A DNA stretch of 42,468 nucleotides. It comes from a virus. Numbering within the stretch: the first letter of the stretch is position 1; the number at the start of each line of letters is the position of its first letter. The stretch covers positions 1 to 42,468 of the IMG/VR virus record IMGVR_UViG_3300035670_000470; one strand, 5' to 3'. Positions 1 through 8,317 of this stretch are shown here, piece after piece. The notes below the pieces were generated by a model. That model saw only the letters and a program-made list of their open reading frames with translations, ran no database searches and was not told the DNA's origin. The position numbers and the translations under genes are program-made.

Positions 1-569
1 TCGTCATTCCAAGCCCGGGTGTTCTGATCCTGTGCACGCTGCTCGCTCTGTCCTGAGGTGAACATGTCCCAGCCTTCTTTGACTGCTGAGGCTCCGTCAC
101 TGCGCAGACCCGCCAGCCGAGCAACCGCGCCCTGGTCACCCCCAACCGCGCCCAACAGCTCCTGGGCATAGGCATCCCGGTTACTGCGATCGAACTCGCT
201 GTCTGCCCGCTGCTCACGCAAACCAAGCTGAGCGATCAGGTTCTGCTCCCACTCGTTGGCCGCCCCGCGTAGCTCGTTGCGGCGGTCGGGGGTCAGCTGG
301 GCATAGAGGGCCTGCATCTCCGCGCTGTCGCGGAGCGCGGCGAACTCCTCCATGTTGCTGGCCCGGGCCAAGCGGTCCTGGTAGACGGCGGCCTGGTCGT
401 TCTGGCCGTAGTCGAAGGCCTTCTGGCGGCCGTCCTGGAACTGCCCGAGGATCCGGTTCAGGCTGTCGAAGCCGGCCGCCACAGCATCCGCACTTCCCCG
501 CAGGGTGGAACCCGCGGAGTCACCACTCACGGTGGTGATGTTCCGCCAGGTAATCGGTTCTCGTGCCAT
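1..569 (-). CDS. Putative internal virion / DNA-ejection protein, N-terminal part (runs off left edge)
   Basis: An open frame starts at ATG 569-567 and stays open to base 1, giving 189 residues and no stop in the window. It begins MAREPITWRNITTV and continues as a very hydrophilic, Ala/Gln/Arg-rich, mostly helical sequence. This style, a short start followed by long helices with Leu-Arg-Asp repeats, is typical of podovirus internal core or ejection proteins. It is the last gene in a run of minus-strand virion genes, only a few bases after its upstream neighbour. In N4-like phages this position leads toward gp51 and the giant virion RNA polymerase gp50, so it could be either an ejection protein or the start of the polymerase; no polymerase motif is visible in the part present. 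Confidence 0.7.
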   Translation of the reverse strand, partial: MAREPITWRNITTVSGDSAGSTLRGSADAVAAGFDSLNRILGQFQDGRQKAFDYGQNDQAAVYQDRLARASNMEEFAALRDSAEMQALYAQLTPDRRNELRGAANEWEQNLIAQLGLREQRADSEFDRSNRDAYAQELLGAVGGDQGAVARLAGLRSDGASAVKEGWDMFTSGQSEQRAQDQNTRAWND

Positions 570-572
570 AGC

Positions 573-998
573 TTAGATCCTGTTCTGTTGCATGTAGTCG
601 CCCACCGACTGATAGGCCGTCGGATTGGACGCGACGCGGGCTGCCTGGCGATCTTCCATCTGGGTGTTGAGCATCTTGCGCTGGGTGTTGTAGTTCAGAT
701 CGAACTGCCGGCGAGCCTCTGCCAGTTGCTGTTTGGCCAGGCCGTACTGCTTCATGCCCAGGTAGGACGAGGCCAAGCCACCCGCGGCGCCCAGGGCCAG
801 CTGGCCCCAGCCCGGAGCACCCGTCATGGGGTTGCCCAGGAACCTGTCGCCAGTGAGTAGGCCGCCCTCTTGGCGTTGCCCGCGCCCCCAGCTCATCAGG
901 CCTTGGACCAGGCCCTGCGGTTGTGCCGCGGCCCTGCCCACATTGGCACCAAGTACTGGAGTGCTGTAATCGGGAATCAGATCCATTTGGTTATACAT
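573..998 (-). CDS. Small virion-associated protein, N4 gp52-like position
   Basis: This encodes a 141-residue protein starting MYNQMDLIPDY. The ATG at 998 is preceded by a perfect AGGAGG (complement of 1007-1012) eight bases upstream; a GTG nine bases earlier lies next to that site and is a poor start. A Gly/Ala-rich hydrophobic stretch (roughly residues 60-80) is followed by a Gln/Arg-rich helix with the pattern YGLAKQQLAEARRQFDLNYNTQ. Such small proteins with a Gly/Ala segment and a Gln-rich helix are common beside ejection proteins of podoviruses. Its start overlaps the end of the 752-residue protein upstream by eight bases, so the two are probably translationally coupled. The function in the virion is inferred from position only. 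Confidence 0.75.
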   Translation of the reverse strand: MYNQMDLIPDYSTPVLGANVGRAAAQPQGLVQGLMSWGRGQRQEGGLLTGDRFLGNPMTGAPGWGQLALGAAGGLASSYLGMKQYGLAKQQLAEARRQFDLNYNTQRKMLNTQMEDRQAARVASNPTAYQSVGDYMQQNRI

Positions 999-3258
999 AG
1001 ACGACACCTCCTAAAGTGTCCTGAGGGGTGGGTAGACGAAGTGCGATCTCCGCATAATTGGTGACTGCATCGATGGCTTTGGCCCCGATATTACCGGAAT
1101 GTACTGTGCGTTGATAAAAGTTGTCCGGGGTCTCACCCAACACAATAAAGGGCTGCATCCCCACGAACTCGTAGGGGTTCAGTGGGGTGATGGTTTCAAG
1201 TGACTTGCGAATGTCCTCGAGCTCTTTGAACTGCTGCTCGGCCAGGAGGTTGAATGCCTGCAGTTGGCCCTGGTAGTCCTGGGCCATGCGCATGTACTCA
1301 TTGCCCGAAGCGTTCGCAAAGCCTGCGGATACGGTGAGCATCTGGGTTGCCATTGAGGCTTCCAGACTCCCTGAAGCCAGGTAGTCGAAGCCGCCGTAGA
1401 GGATAGCGGCGATGGCCAGGTACATGGCGATGTCTGCCCCAAGCTCCTTGGCCACAAACTTGAAGCCCTCCTGCATCGCCAGGGCAACCACGATCTCCGT
1501 GACAATGGCGATGACCGCAGCGAGTACCTGGCCTGCTTTGATTGCCAGGGCAATGGCCTCGAAGCGGCCGGTGTACGCGGTAATCGCGATCGCTGCGATG
1601 ATCAGCACCACCTTGAACGCACCGCGCTGATACCACTTCACCTTCTGCGTCACCCGACTGTTGAATACCAGGTGAAGTGAGGTGGTATAGAGCTTCTCGC
1701 GTTTGTGTATCGGGAGGCTCTTGGCAATCTCCAGGTCGATTGGGATCAGCAGACGATCTTCACCGATCTTGGCCGTCACTGAGTGACCCTCCCAGATGTC
1801 GTACTTCAGGGCCAGGTTGTAGACCCACACCTCCTCATAGGTGCTGGCAGTGATCTGTTTTCGGTACACCAGGATCGGAGTTTCTTTGCGCCTGAACAGG
1901 CCTCCTTGTACAGGCAGGCTCTTATCAGCCTTGGCTCGGTAGCTCGAGTAGGTGCCCTCGATCCCGATCCGGCCGGCAATCACCTTGCGCTGGACATTGC
2001 TCATGCTCAGGACTTGCTTGAAGTCCCGGTCTTTCAGAGTGATCGCTCTGGCCCCACTCCCTGTGGTGTTGAAGCTACTGAGGCTTGCCTGACTGAACAG
2101 CCCTCCGATGGAAGTAGGTCGGGTAGCACTGGTTTCTGCCTGTACCCGTGCCCCGGCCAAGACAGCGATATTACGGAAGTATTCGAACAGGTAGCGCACC
2201 TCGATGGGGTCCTTGCTGTCTGCGCGCACGCCCATCATCAGCACAGCCTGTTCGATCTGCCCTACATCAGGGTTGTCGTTTATCTCCTTCCCAAGGTCGG
2301 TGTAATCGATCCCGATGTGCTCGAGCAGCTTGGTGGAGGTCTTGTGTAGTGCGGTGCCCTCACGAGACGGATGGGCCAAGTTCTCCTTCCTGCTCCGGAA
2401 AAACACGAAGGGGAAGTAGGTGCCAGAGCCCTTGAAGCCAGGATCATGGAGCATGTCCAGGGTCGGGTACTGCCCGGCTCCGCTACGGTAGGTCCAGTAC
2501 TTGATCACCGTCTTACCTGACTGCGTATACCGGTATCTCACCTGGTAGTAGTCGGCGTCGAGGTCCTCGTTCTGCATGTTGATGATCAGGTCCTGGGTCT
2601 TCGATACCGCCCCTTCCTTCCAGGTCAGGATGACCCGGGCCCCTTCGAAAGTGGTGATCTCCGGTGCGGTGTATTGCTTGAACTGCCCCAGGATCTCGTT
2701 CATCGGTTCGTCTTCGGAGTAGCCACCACTTTCCGGATCCCCGAACACTTCATCGAAGATCTCCGGATCCGCCTCCTCGAAGCTCTCCACGGTGTATGCA
2801 GGCACGATGTCCCTCACATAGACCTTGGCTTTCTTCTGGGCCGAGAACGCAGTAACTTCGTTGGTGGCCGTGTCGTATCCATGCTGGTTGGTCAGCACCA
2901 TCCGAGCGTAGTGGCTGTTGTTAAGCACCCCGAACCGAGCGTAGTCAATCGTCACCGTACGTCCTTCCAGGACGTTGATGACCCCCTGCACGATGTTGGT
3001 CAGGCTGCTTGGCTTGATCAGGTCGGTGTTGGGCAGGCCGTGGGTGTAGGTGGTTCGGCCGTACTTGTGCATCTTCTCAAAGCTACGTGCAGGACTGCTG
3101 TACAGGCCCTCCACGATGGTGTCGCCCATGGAGGCCCGGCTGCCCACGACGGCACGCAGGACGGAAGCCATGAGCGTCTCAGGTACGTGCTCTCGCTCAA
3201 TGATCCGCACCACCTGGGTATCGACGGACGTCTTCTTCTTGCTGCTGAAAATCCCCAT
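991..3258 (-). CDS. Large virion protein with C-terminal hydrophobic helices (putative ejection/channel protein)
   Basis: This encodes 755 residues from ATG 3258 (MGIFSSKKK), four bases after an AGGAGG; the ATG 15 bases further upstream precedes the ribosome site and is rejected. The first ~500 residues are mixed alpha/beta with many Tyr and Arg. Near residues 545-640 lie two to three long hydrophobic helices (around VVLIIAAIAITAYTG, VLAAVIAIVTEIVVALAM and IAMYLAIAAILYGG), unusual for a capsid protein and suggesting insertion into the host envelope or a channel role during DNA ejection. It sits between the coiled-coil virion protein and the small gp52-like gene, where N4-like phages carry the gp53/gp54 virion proteins. 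The assignment to virion and ejection function is inference from position and hydrophobicity. Confidence 0.75.
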   Translation of the reverse strand: MGIFSSKKKTSVDTQVVRIIEREHVPETLMASVLRAVVGSRASMGDTIVEGLYSSPARSFEKMHKYGRTTYTHGLPNTDLIKPSSLTNIVQGVINVLEGRTVTIDYARFGVLNNSHYARMVLTNQHGYDTATNEVTAFSAQKKAKVYVRDIVPAYTVESFEEADPEIFDEVFGDPESGGYSEDEPMNEILGQFKQYTAPEITTFEGARVILTWKEGAVSKTQDLIINMQNEDLDADYYQVRYRYTQSGKTVIKYWTYRSGAGQYPTLDMLHDPGFKGSGTYFPFVFFRSRKENLAHPSREGTALHKTSTKLLEHIGIDYTDLGKEINDNPDVGQIEQAVLMMGVRADSKDPIEVRYLFEYFRNIAVLAGARVQAETSATRPTSIGGLFSQASLSSFNTTGSGARAITLKDRDFKQVLSMSNVQRKVIAGRIGIEGTYSSYRAKADKSLPVQGGLFRRKETPILVYRKQITASTYEEVWVYNLALKYDIWEGHSVTAKIGEDRLLIPIDLEIAKSLPIHKREKLYTTSLHLVFNSRVTQKVKWYQRGAFKVVLIIAAIAITAYTGRFEAIALAIKAGQVLAAVIAIVTEIVVALAMQEGFKFVAKELGADIAMYLAIAAILYGGFDYLASGSLEASMATQMLTVSAGFANASGNEYMRMAQDYQGQLQAFNLLAEQQFKELEDIRKSLETITPLNPYEFVGMQPFIVLGETPDNFYQRTVHSGNIGAKAIDAVTNYAEIALRLPTPQDTLGGVVYV

Positions 3259-3315
3259 CCAGCCTCCTATCAAGAAAAGGGGGCCAGTGGCCCCCTTGGT
3301 ACTGCCTGGCTTGGT

Positions 3316-4884
3316 TTACGCCCCCACGCCACTGAGCAGCTTGTTGATCACCCTTCCTACATGGGCATCGCTGAGCTGGTTGGTGGTGTTGGCCGAGGTG
3401 CCCTCGTCGGTGGTGCGACGGACGGTCCAGGTATCCACCAGCACCTTGGCCGCCTTCTGCTCTGCATCCCGCATCAAGCCAGTGGCCTGAGCCTGGTGCA
3501 GGGCCTTCTGCCGGCCGATCACACTGTCCGCAGCCACACCTGTCGGCTGCACCTGGGCACGCTCCGTGACGGTCTTCTGGCCCAGGAGCGCGGTCTCTGC
3601 CACGGTCTTGAGCTTGGTTTCCATCAGCACGTCGAACTCGGCCTGGAGCTTGCAGATCTGCTTGTCGAGGACCTCGTTCTCCTTGACGGCATTGAGGCGC
3701 TGCTGCTGCGTCAGTGCGGTCTGGGCATCGATCCTCAGCTTCTCTGCAGTGAGGTTGGTGCGCTGCTGCGCGATCAGCAGGGTCTCGGCAGCGGTCTTCT
3801 TCTCCTGCTGGCCCAGCAACACCACCTCGGCCTTGAGCTTCGCTTTCTGCTCGACCAGGAGTTCGTTCTCCTTCTCGACCTTCTCGATCTCCTTACGGGT
3901 CAGGTCGTGCTGAGCCCCCATCAGCTTGATCTCGGCATCGGTCTTCTCGATGCCCTTGAGCATGACGAGGTTCTCGGTGACCGCGTTCTTGGCCTGCTGG
4001 TCGACCAGCTTGGTGCGTGCCTTGGTGTGGAGGATCTCCTCGATCATGTTCAGCTTCTGCTGTTCCTTGACCTGGGTATCCACCGTCACGTTGGCGGTCT
4101 CTGCCACCAGCTTCAGGCGCTGCTGGGTACTCAGCGCGATCTGCTCGGTGATGTGCTCCCGCTCCTTGGCCATGTTCAGGGCCTGCTCGGAAACCAGATC
4201 CGTCTGCGCTTTCACGTAGAGGGTGTCGGCATCCAGCTTGGCCTGCTGCTTGATCATGGTGACGTTCTCGGTCACCGCATTGGCCGCCTGCTGGTTGGTC
4301 AGCTTGGTTTGGGCCTGGATCAGCAACTTCTGCTCGAGGGCGTTGGCGGTCTCGGCCTGGATCTGAGCGGTCTGCGCCAGGGTCCGCTTGTCCTCGTTGA
4401 CGAGGTTGGCGGTCTGCTGCAGGGCCTGGGCAGTGAGGGCATCGGTGCGCAGCTTCTCAGCCACGGCATTGATGACCTGCTGTTGGATCAGGCTGGTTTG
4501 GGCTTCGGTCTGTGCCTTCTCCGCTACCAGGTTGTCGAGCTTCTGCACGGACAGGTTGATCTCTGCCCCCAGCAGTTCGATCTCCTTCCCGGTCTTGGCC
4601 ACCTGGGCGTCCAGCAAGCCTTGCTGCTTACGCTCGGTCTCGGCCTGTTCCCGCAGCAGCTCAGCTTGGGCATCGGCCCGCTGTCGCTCCAGGAGGAAGG
4701 TGATGGACTGCTGCATGACCGCGGTCATGGAGCCAAGGTAGACCTCGGCATAGTCCGGCCCCTTGATGCGTCCCTTCGAATACTCTTCGTGAAGGTGGGC
4801 CTTCGTTGCCCGCATGAGCTCATCAAAAACGCCACCCCCAGAGAGGGTGGCTTCAGTGAGATGCTCGGTAGTGATTTCTGCCAT
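3316..4884 (-). CDS. Long coiled-coil virion protein with ~21-residue repeats
   Basis: This encodes 522 residues starting [14 protein letters not shown], with GAGGT upstream of the ATG. After a ~75-residue N-terminal head, residues ~80-440 form one long coiled coil very rich in Gln, Ala, Thr, Leu and Lys. Successive segments begin AQTSL, AQTAQ, AQTKL and AQTDL about 21 residues (three heptads) apart, some separated by an extra two heptads; two segments read almost the same ([10 protein letters not shown] and [10 protein letters not shown]). The tail (residues ~440-522) is less repetitive. It lies in the minus-strand virion operon beside the capsid gene, matching a coiled-coil structural gene in N4-like phages. 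Its role as an internal or neck structural protein is inferred. Confidence 0.8.
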   Translation of the reverse strand: MAEITTEHLTEATLSGGGVFDELMRATKAHLHEEYSKGRIKGPDYAEVYLGSMTAVMQQSITFLLERQRADAQAELLREQAETERKQQGLLDAQVAKTGKEIELLGAEINLSVQKLDNLVAEKAQTEAQTSLIQQQVINAVAEKLRTDALTAQALQQTANLVNEDKRTLAQTAQIQAETANALEQKLLIQAQTKLTNQQAANAVTENVTMIKQQAKLDADTLYVKAQTDLVSEQALNMAKEREHITEQIALSTQQRLKLVAETANVTVDTQVKEQQKLNMIEEILHTKARTKLVDQQAKNAVTENLVMLKGIEKTDAEIKLMGAQHDLTRKEIEKVEKENELLVEQKAKLKAEVVLLGQQEKKTAAETLLIAQQRTNLTAEKLRIDAQTALTQQQRLNAVKENEVLDKQICKLQAEFDVLMETKLKTVAETALLGQKTVTERAQVQPTGVAADSVIGRQKALHQAQATGLMRDAEQKAAKVLVDTWTVRRTTDEGTSANTTNQLSDAHVGRVINKLLSGVGA

Positions 4885-4901
4885 CGGTCTACCTCACTGG
4901 G

Positions 4902-5459
4902 TCACTGGCTGCCGGAAGCCATGGCCTGACGCTGGGCCAGTTCCTTGAGCTCTTGCTCGGTCAGGGGCGGCAGCACCTCGATAGCGAACTCCTTGATGAG
5001 CTTGCCTTCGGAGGTCTGCAGGCCACGCACGCGCTTCTTGACGAAGATCTGGCACTCGCGCTGCTTGAGCTGGTTCAGGATGATCTGCTCGACGTGCCAG
5101 CCCTCTTCGGCGTTGAAGGGCACGTAGCGCTTGAAGGTGCCGACCACGGAGTTGGAGGCGGTAAAGATCTCGCCATCCCACTCCTTCTTGTTCGGGTTCA
5201 TACACGTCACCCGGATGCGCACCAGCTTGCTGGCTTCATCACGCAGGCGACGCACACGCTGATTCCTGGTTTCACCCTCATGGGCTTCCCCGGTGTCCTT
5301 GGCGCCCTGGGTCGGATCGCCCTCGGCCATGGCCGCGTTGATCTTCTCGCGCAGCTTGTCGGCACCGATGGACGGGTGGTAGGACACGCCCAGCTTGTCG
5401 GCGCGGGCCTTGAGGTTCTCGAGTTCGTTCACGTTCAGGTCGTCGTTATGCTCGGACAT
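4902..5459 (-). CDS. Conserved protein encoded after the major capsid gene, HeH/LEM-like N-terminus
   Basis: This encodes 185 residues. The N-terminal segment (residues ~10-45, LKARADKLGVSYHP then KLREKI) resembles the helix-extended-loop-helix fold of HeH/LEM/Rho-N domains that bind nucleic acid or protein. The central part (MNPNKKEWDGEIFTASNSVV) and the C-terminal part rich in Lys, Glu and Leu resemble a protein often found directly after the capsid gene in podoviruses. It is separated from the capsid gene by a hairpin terminator and one cluster of TGCAAT motifs, so it may be expressed at a lower level than the capsid. The exact function is not known to me. Confidence 0.8.
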   Translation of the reverse strand: MSEHNDDLNVNELENLKARADKLGVSYHPSIGADKLREKINAAMAEGDPTQGAKDTGEAHEGETRNQRVRRLRDEASKLVRIRVTCMNPNKKEWDGEIFTASNSVVGTFKRYVPFNAEEGWHVEQIILNQLKQRECQIFVKKRVRGLQTSEGKLIKEFAIEVLPPLTEQELKELAQRQAMASGSQ

Positions 5460-5491
5460 TGCAGTGTTTCCCTATTGCAATAATGCAGTAA
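5460..5491 (-). repeat. TGCAAT repeat cluster in front of the post-capsid gene
   Basis: On the minus strand this stretch contains TACTGCATTATTGCAATA, and a further ACTGCAAT just before and over the start codon at 5459. The same tandem motif occurs at 17567, 29236 and 36378. On the plus strand the core TATTGCAATAATGCAGTAA (5473-5491) matches the 29236 copy with only two A/G changes. See the separate finding. Confidence 0.6.
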
Positions 5492-5516
5492 AGGGGGCCG
5501 GAAACCCGGCCCCCGA
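5491..5516 (-). terminator. Hairpin terminator after the major capsid gene
   Basis: GGGGGCCGG (5493-5501) pairs perfectly with CCGGCCCCC (5506-5514) around the loop AAAC. On the minus strand it is followed by TTTA. It stands five bases after the capsid stop codon, the expected place for partial termination below a very highly expressed gene. Confidence 0.8.
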
Positions 5517-5520
5517 TTCA

Positions 5521-6714
5521 TCACAGAATGGCAGTGGTCTTGGCCACGGCCAGGCGCTCGGGGCGCAGGACCATGAAGCCGTAGTACCACTTGATGGACA
5601 TGAAGCCAGTCTCACCATAGGGGTCGTTGCGGTCGGCAGTCGCCTCGCCAGGAGCCTTGTGGTAGATCTTGAACTTCACGGTCTTGCCATCGGTCTGGAA
5701 GCCAATGGTGGTGAAGGAGCCGTCACCCACGACCAGCATCGGGAAGATGTCGAACTTGCCGTTGGTGGCGTAGTGGTCAGCGTCCAGACCCACATCAGCA
5801 CCCTTGCCGGCCCACTTCAGCATCTCCGGCACCACGATGATGCGGAACTGATCGATGGAGCCCACTTCGCCCACCAGGGTGTTGCCACCGGCAGCGTAGT
5901 GCTGGACCGCGATGAAGGCCGGGTTACCGTGCAGGTCCTTCATGCCACGCAGCATCGGCAGCAGCTCGGAGCCGACATACATCGCACGAGAGGCCGGGAT
6001 GGTCTTGGTATCGATCATCCGGGTGCCGGTGAAGACCTTGGTGTGCTTCGGGGTACGGTTGTTGTCCAGGTCGATGGACAGACGCATCAGGTCACCGTAG
6101 GTGATGTGGCTGGTGCCATTCATCTCGGAGTCCTGGGTGGCTTCACCGCCGTAGCGAACGACACCGGCCGCAGTCAGCAGGTCGATCTGCAGCACCGCTT
6201 CGGTCAGCTGGCTTGCGCCATTGATCATCTCGCGGTTGATGTGCATGCGCAGCTCGGAGTCAGAGTCGAAGTCCACAGATTCCTGGGTGTACTCTTCGAA
6301 GAAACCGAACTTGGCGATGGAACCCTCGAGCTCCTTACGCTTGAAGCCGACACGGTTCACGCGGCCACCGGTCTCGGACAGCAGGGGCAGCTTGCCAGGG
6401 ATGGTGCCGATGTCCTTGCTGGAACCGTAGAGGTTACCATTGGCGATCACCGCACCAGAGGCGTCGAGGCCCTGGTCGTTGATATTGGCATCATCGAGCA
6501 GCGGCAGGTAGTGGAAGCGCTTGATGGTCTTGCCCATGTGCTTGGGCATGCCAATGACGTCCGCCAGCTGCATGAAGTACTGCTCTTTGCGAGCCTCGAT
6601 CAGCGCCTTCTTCTGGTAGTAGAAGTCGGCAAGCTGATTACCGACGGAAGACTGCTGACCGTCGATCGGGCTGTTGTAGATCTTCTGGCCAGTATTACCG
6701 GGAAGTCCAGACAT
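5521..6714 (-). CDS. Major capsid protein, N4 gp56 family
   Basis: This encodes 397 residues. N4 gp56 is 401 residues, so the length fits. The N-terminal third has the segment characteristic of this family: [14 protein letters not shown]-like text (here [20 protein letters not shown]), followed by [20 protein letters not shown]. The protein builds the icosahedral head with an HK97-type fold, known for the family. AAGGAG lies six bases before the ATG, a strong ribosome site. The gene is placed scaffold then capsid then post-capsid gene, as in N4-like phages, and ends at a strong hairpin. The family assignment rests on recognised motifs and is the best anchor for calling the phage N4-like. Confidence 0.95.
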   Translation of the reverse strand: MSGLPGNTGQKIYNSPIDGQQSSVGNQLADFYYQKKALIEARKEQYFMQLADVIGMPKHMGKTIKRFHYLPLLDDANINDQGLDASGAVIANGNLYGSSKDIGTIPGKLPLLSETGGRVNRVGFKRKELEGSIAKFGFFEEYTQESVDFDSDSELRMHINREMINGASQLTEAVLQIDLLTAAGVVRYGGEATQDSEMNGTSHITYGDLMRLSIDLDNNRTPKHTKVFTGTRMIDTKTIPASRAMYVGSELLPMLRGMKDLHGNPAFIAVQHYAAGGNTLVGEVGSIDQFRIIVVPEMLKWAGKGADVGLDADHYATNGKFDIFPMLVVGDGSFTTIGFQTDGKTVKFKIYHKAPGEATADRNDPYGETGFMSIKWYYGFMVLRPERLAVAKTTAIL

Positions 6715-6728
6715 AGGTCACTCCTTAC

Positions 6729-7922
6729 TCACATCAGTTTTTCGTTCACCAGCCGCTCGAACTCTTCGTCAGACATGGCCAGGGGGTTGTAGTCGGCCTG
6801 CTGACCGCTCGGTGCGGCCGTTCGGGTTGAGCTTGCCGCTCGCCTTTTACTGCTCAGCTTCGGGTCCTGCTGCTTCGGCTTCGGGGCTACCACTTTCCTG
6901 GCCGGGGGTGGCGTCTGTTGCCGCGACTCTTCCTGGGAAGAAGCCAGCCGGTCAAACGCACCTTGCTCGTTCAGGGCGTCGCCCACCTGCTTGTATGCAT
7001 CCAGATCCGAGAGCCCTGTTAAGCGACCAAGCATCCGCTGACGCTCCACCTCGGTACTGATCTGGTCATAGATGCCACTGGCCATGTGGTCATTGATGAC
7101 TTTCAGCAGTTGAGGGGTCTCGCCAATGATCTGCTTGCTAGGCCCATCCCACTTATTGGTGACGACATTGATCGTGTCCCGGAAGGTGTGAGTGTCCCGA
7201 ATATCGGAGAGCACATCATCCAGTTCGATTTCTCGATCACTAACAGTGTAAGTCTGGGGCTGGTATTCGCTTGCGTTCTCCAGGTCCATATCCAGCGGAT
7301 CAAGACCGCTGTCCTTCACGAGCTTCTTGATTGCCTCGGGCTTCTTCTGCAGGAGGTCAATCGCAAAGCTGATCTTGCTCTCGTCCAGGAGCTGGTTGTT
7401 TTCCAGCACCTTGAGGAGTTTCAGATTCGGCTTCAGCGCCGCCATCTTCTTGTTGTAGTTCGCACCCATCTGCATGAGCTGAACGGCTTCGTCTACGTTA
7501 CTGACTCGCAGCTCTTTTCCGTTGGCTTTGAAGGGGGCGAGGAGCTTCTCGTACTCGGCCTTGTAATCGACATCTCCAGCCGGTTCCTCAGCCGCTTCAC
7601 CACCTTCCGCATCGTCTTCTGCTTCAGACGAATCGGCATCACCTGCCGGATCAGGCACGGCACCACCGTCCTCACCCGCATCATCACCGTCCAGATCACC
7701 ACCATCATCTGCAGAAGCATCGGACGCAGGATCGTCGCCATCCTCTTCATCACCAGCCTCCTGTTCGGAACCAGCAATGACGCCCTCTTGGGCGTCATCA
7801 CCGAAGTCCTGATCGAGGAAAGAGGGCTCCATTGCAGCGAAGTCTTCGTCGGACATGTTCTCAAAATCCGGCACTTCGTTGTTGATGACCTGCTCTTCGT
7901 TCACGGACTCGAACTCATCCAT
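6729..7922 (-). CDS. Scaffolding-like acidic protein (N4 gp57-like position)
   Basis: This encodes 397 residues starting MDEFESVNEE. Residues ~40-125 are extremely acidic and low-complexity (runs of Asp, Glu, Gly, Ala), then a helical middle (VDEAVQLMQMGANYNKKMAA) and a basic, Pro/Gln/Lys-rich C-terminal part (PPPARKVVAPKPKQQDPK), ending in a short acidic helix. Acidic N-terminus, helical core and basic C-terminus immediately upstream of the capsid gene are the usual properties of capsid scaffolding proteins. N4 gp57 in this position has also been called tape measure. The start ATG overlaps the preceding stop (TGATG), indicating translational coupling. Confidence 0.8.
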   Translation of the reverse strand: MDEFESVNEEQVINNEVPDFENMSDEDFAAMEPSFLDQDFGDDAQEGVIAGSEQEAGDEEDGDDPASDASADDGGDLDGDDAGEDGGAVPDPAGDADSSEAEDDAEGGEAAEEPAGDVDYKAEYEKLLAPFKANGKELRVSNVDEAVQLMQMGANYNKKMAALKPNLKLLKVLENNQLLDESKISFAIDLLQKKPEAIKKLVKDSGLDPLDMDLENASEYQPQTYTVSDREIELDDVLSDIRDTHTFRDTINVVTNKWDGPSKQIIGETPQLLKVINDHMASGIYDQISTEVERQRMLGRLTGLSDLDAYKQVGDALNEQGAFDRLASSQEESRQQTPPPARKVVAPKPKQQDPKLSSKRRAASSTRTAAPSGQQADYNPLAMSDEEFERLVNEKLM

Positions 7923-8263
7923 CACTCAAGACCCTCGTGCATCAGCTCTTCACGGGTACGCTCGTCTTCTTCGATCGCCTTCTCAGCCAGCATTGCCTGG
8001 TGGGAGATAGAGCGGAAGAAGTGGGTCAGGCAGCCGATGGCATCGATGCTCTTCAGCACGGCTTCCTGCATCTCCGGGGACTGCATGCTCGGGTCAGACT
8101 TGAGGTGGACCAGACGAACCGCCTCCTTCTCCAGGTAACCCTTCCCGATCACTTCCTGGAAGTCCCGGTTGGCGTAGAGACGCTCGAGTGCACGACCATT
8201 CTCCACGAAGGCCTTGGCTTGCTCGATGTTCAGTTCGATCTCTTCAATCTGTGACTGGCTCAT
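7922..8263 (-). CDS. Conserved small virion-operon protein (N4 gp58-like position)
   Basis: This encodes 113 residues from ATG 8263 (MSQSQIEEIELN); a GTG 30 bases further upstream is possible but less likely. The sequence is helical, charged and without Gly-rich or membrane segments (for example IEQAKAFVENGRALERLYANRDFQEVIGKG split by short turns). It lies between portal and scaffold genes, and its stop overlaps the scaffold start. Podoviruses commonly carry a small conserved helical protein of this size here; its function is unknown to me. Confidence 0.8.
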   Translation of the reverse strand: MSQSQIEEIELNIEQAKAFVENGRALERLYANRDFQEVIGKGYLEKEAVRLVHLKSDPSMQSPEMQEAVLKSIDAIGCLTHFFRSISHQAMLAEKAIEEDERTREELMHEGLE

Positions 8264-8317
8264 AGTGATTCCATTGGTTGATTGGTGGTTCACGCTCGGA
8301 CCTTAATACAGCCTTTT

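Noticed and set aside
2674-4929. Very long plus-strand open frame opposite the coiled-coil gene
   Set aside because: It is a shadow of the Gln/Leu-rich minus-strand gene: Leu/Gly/His-rich, no family motif, no ribosome site, and the opposite strand has clear virion genes.
5395-6792. Long plus-strand open frame opposite the capsid gene
   Set aside because: The capsid protein is recognised with certainty; the opposite frame has low-complexity content and no start signal.
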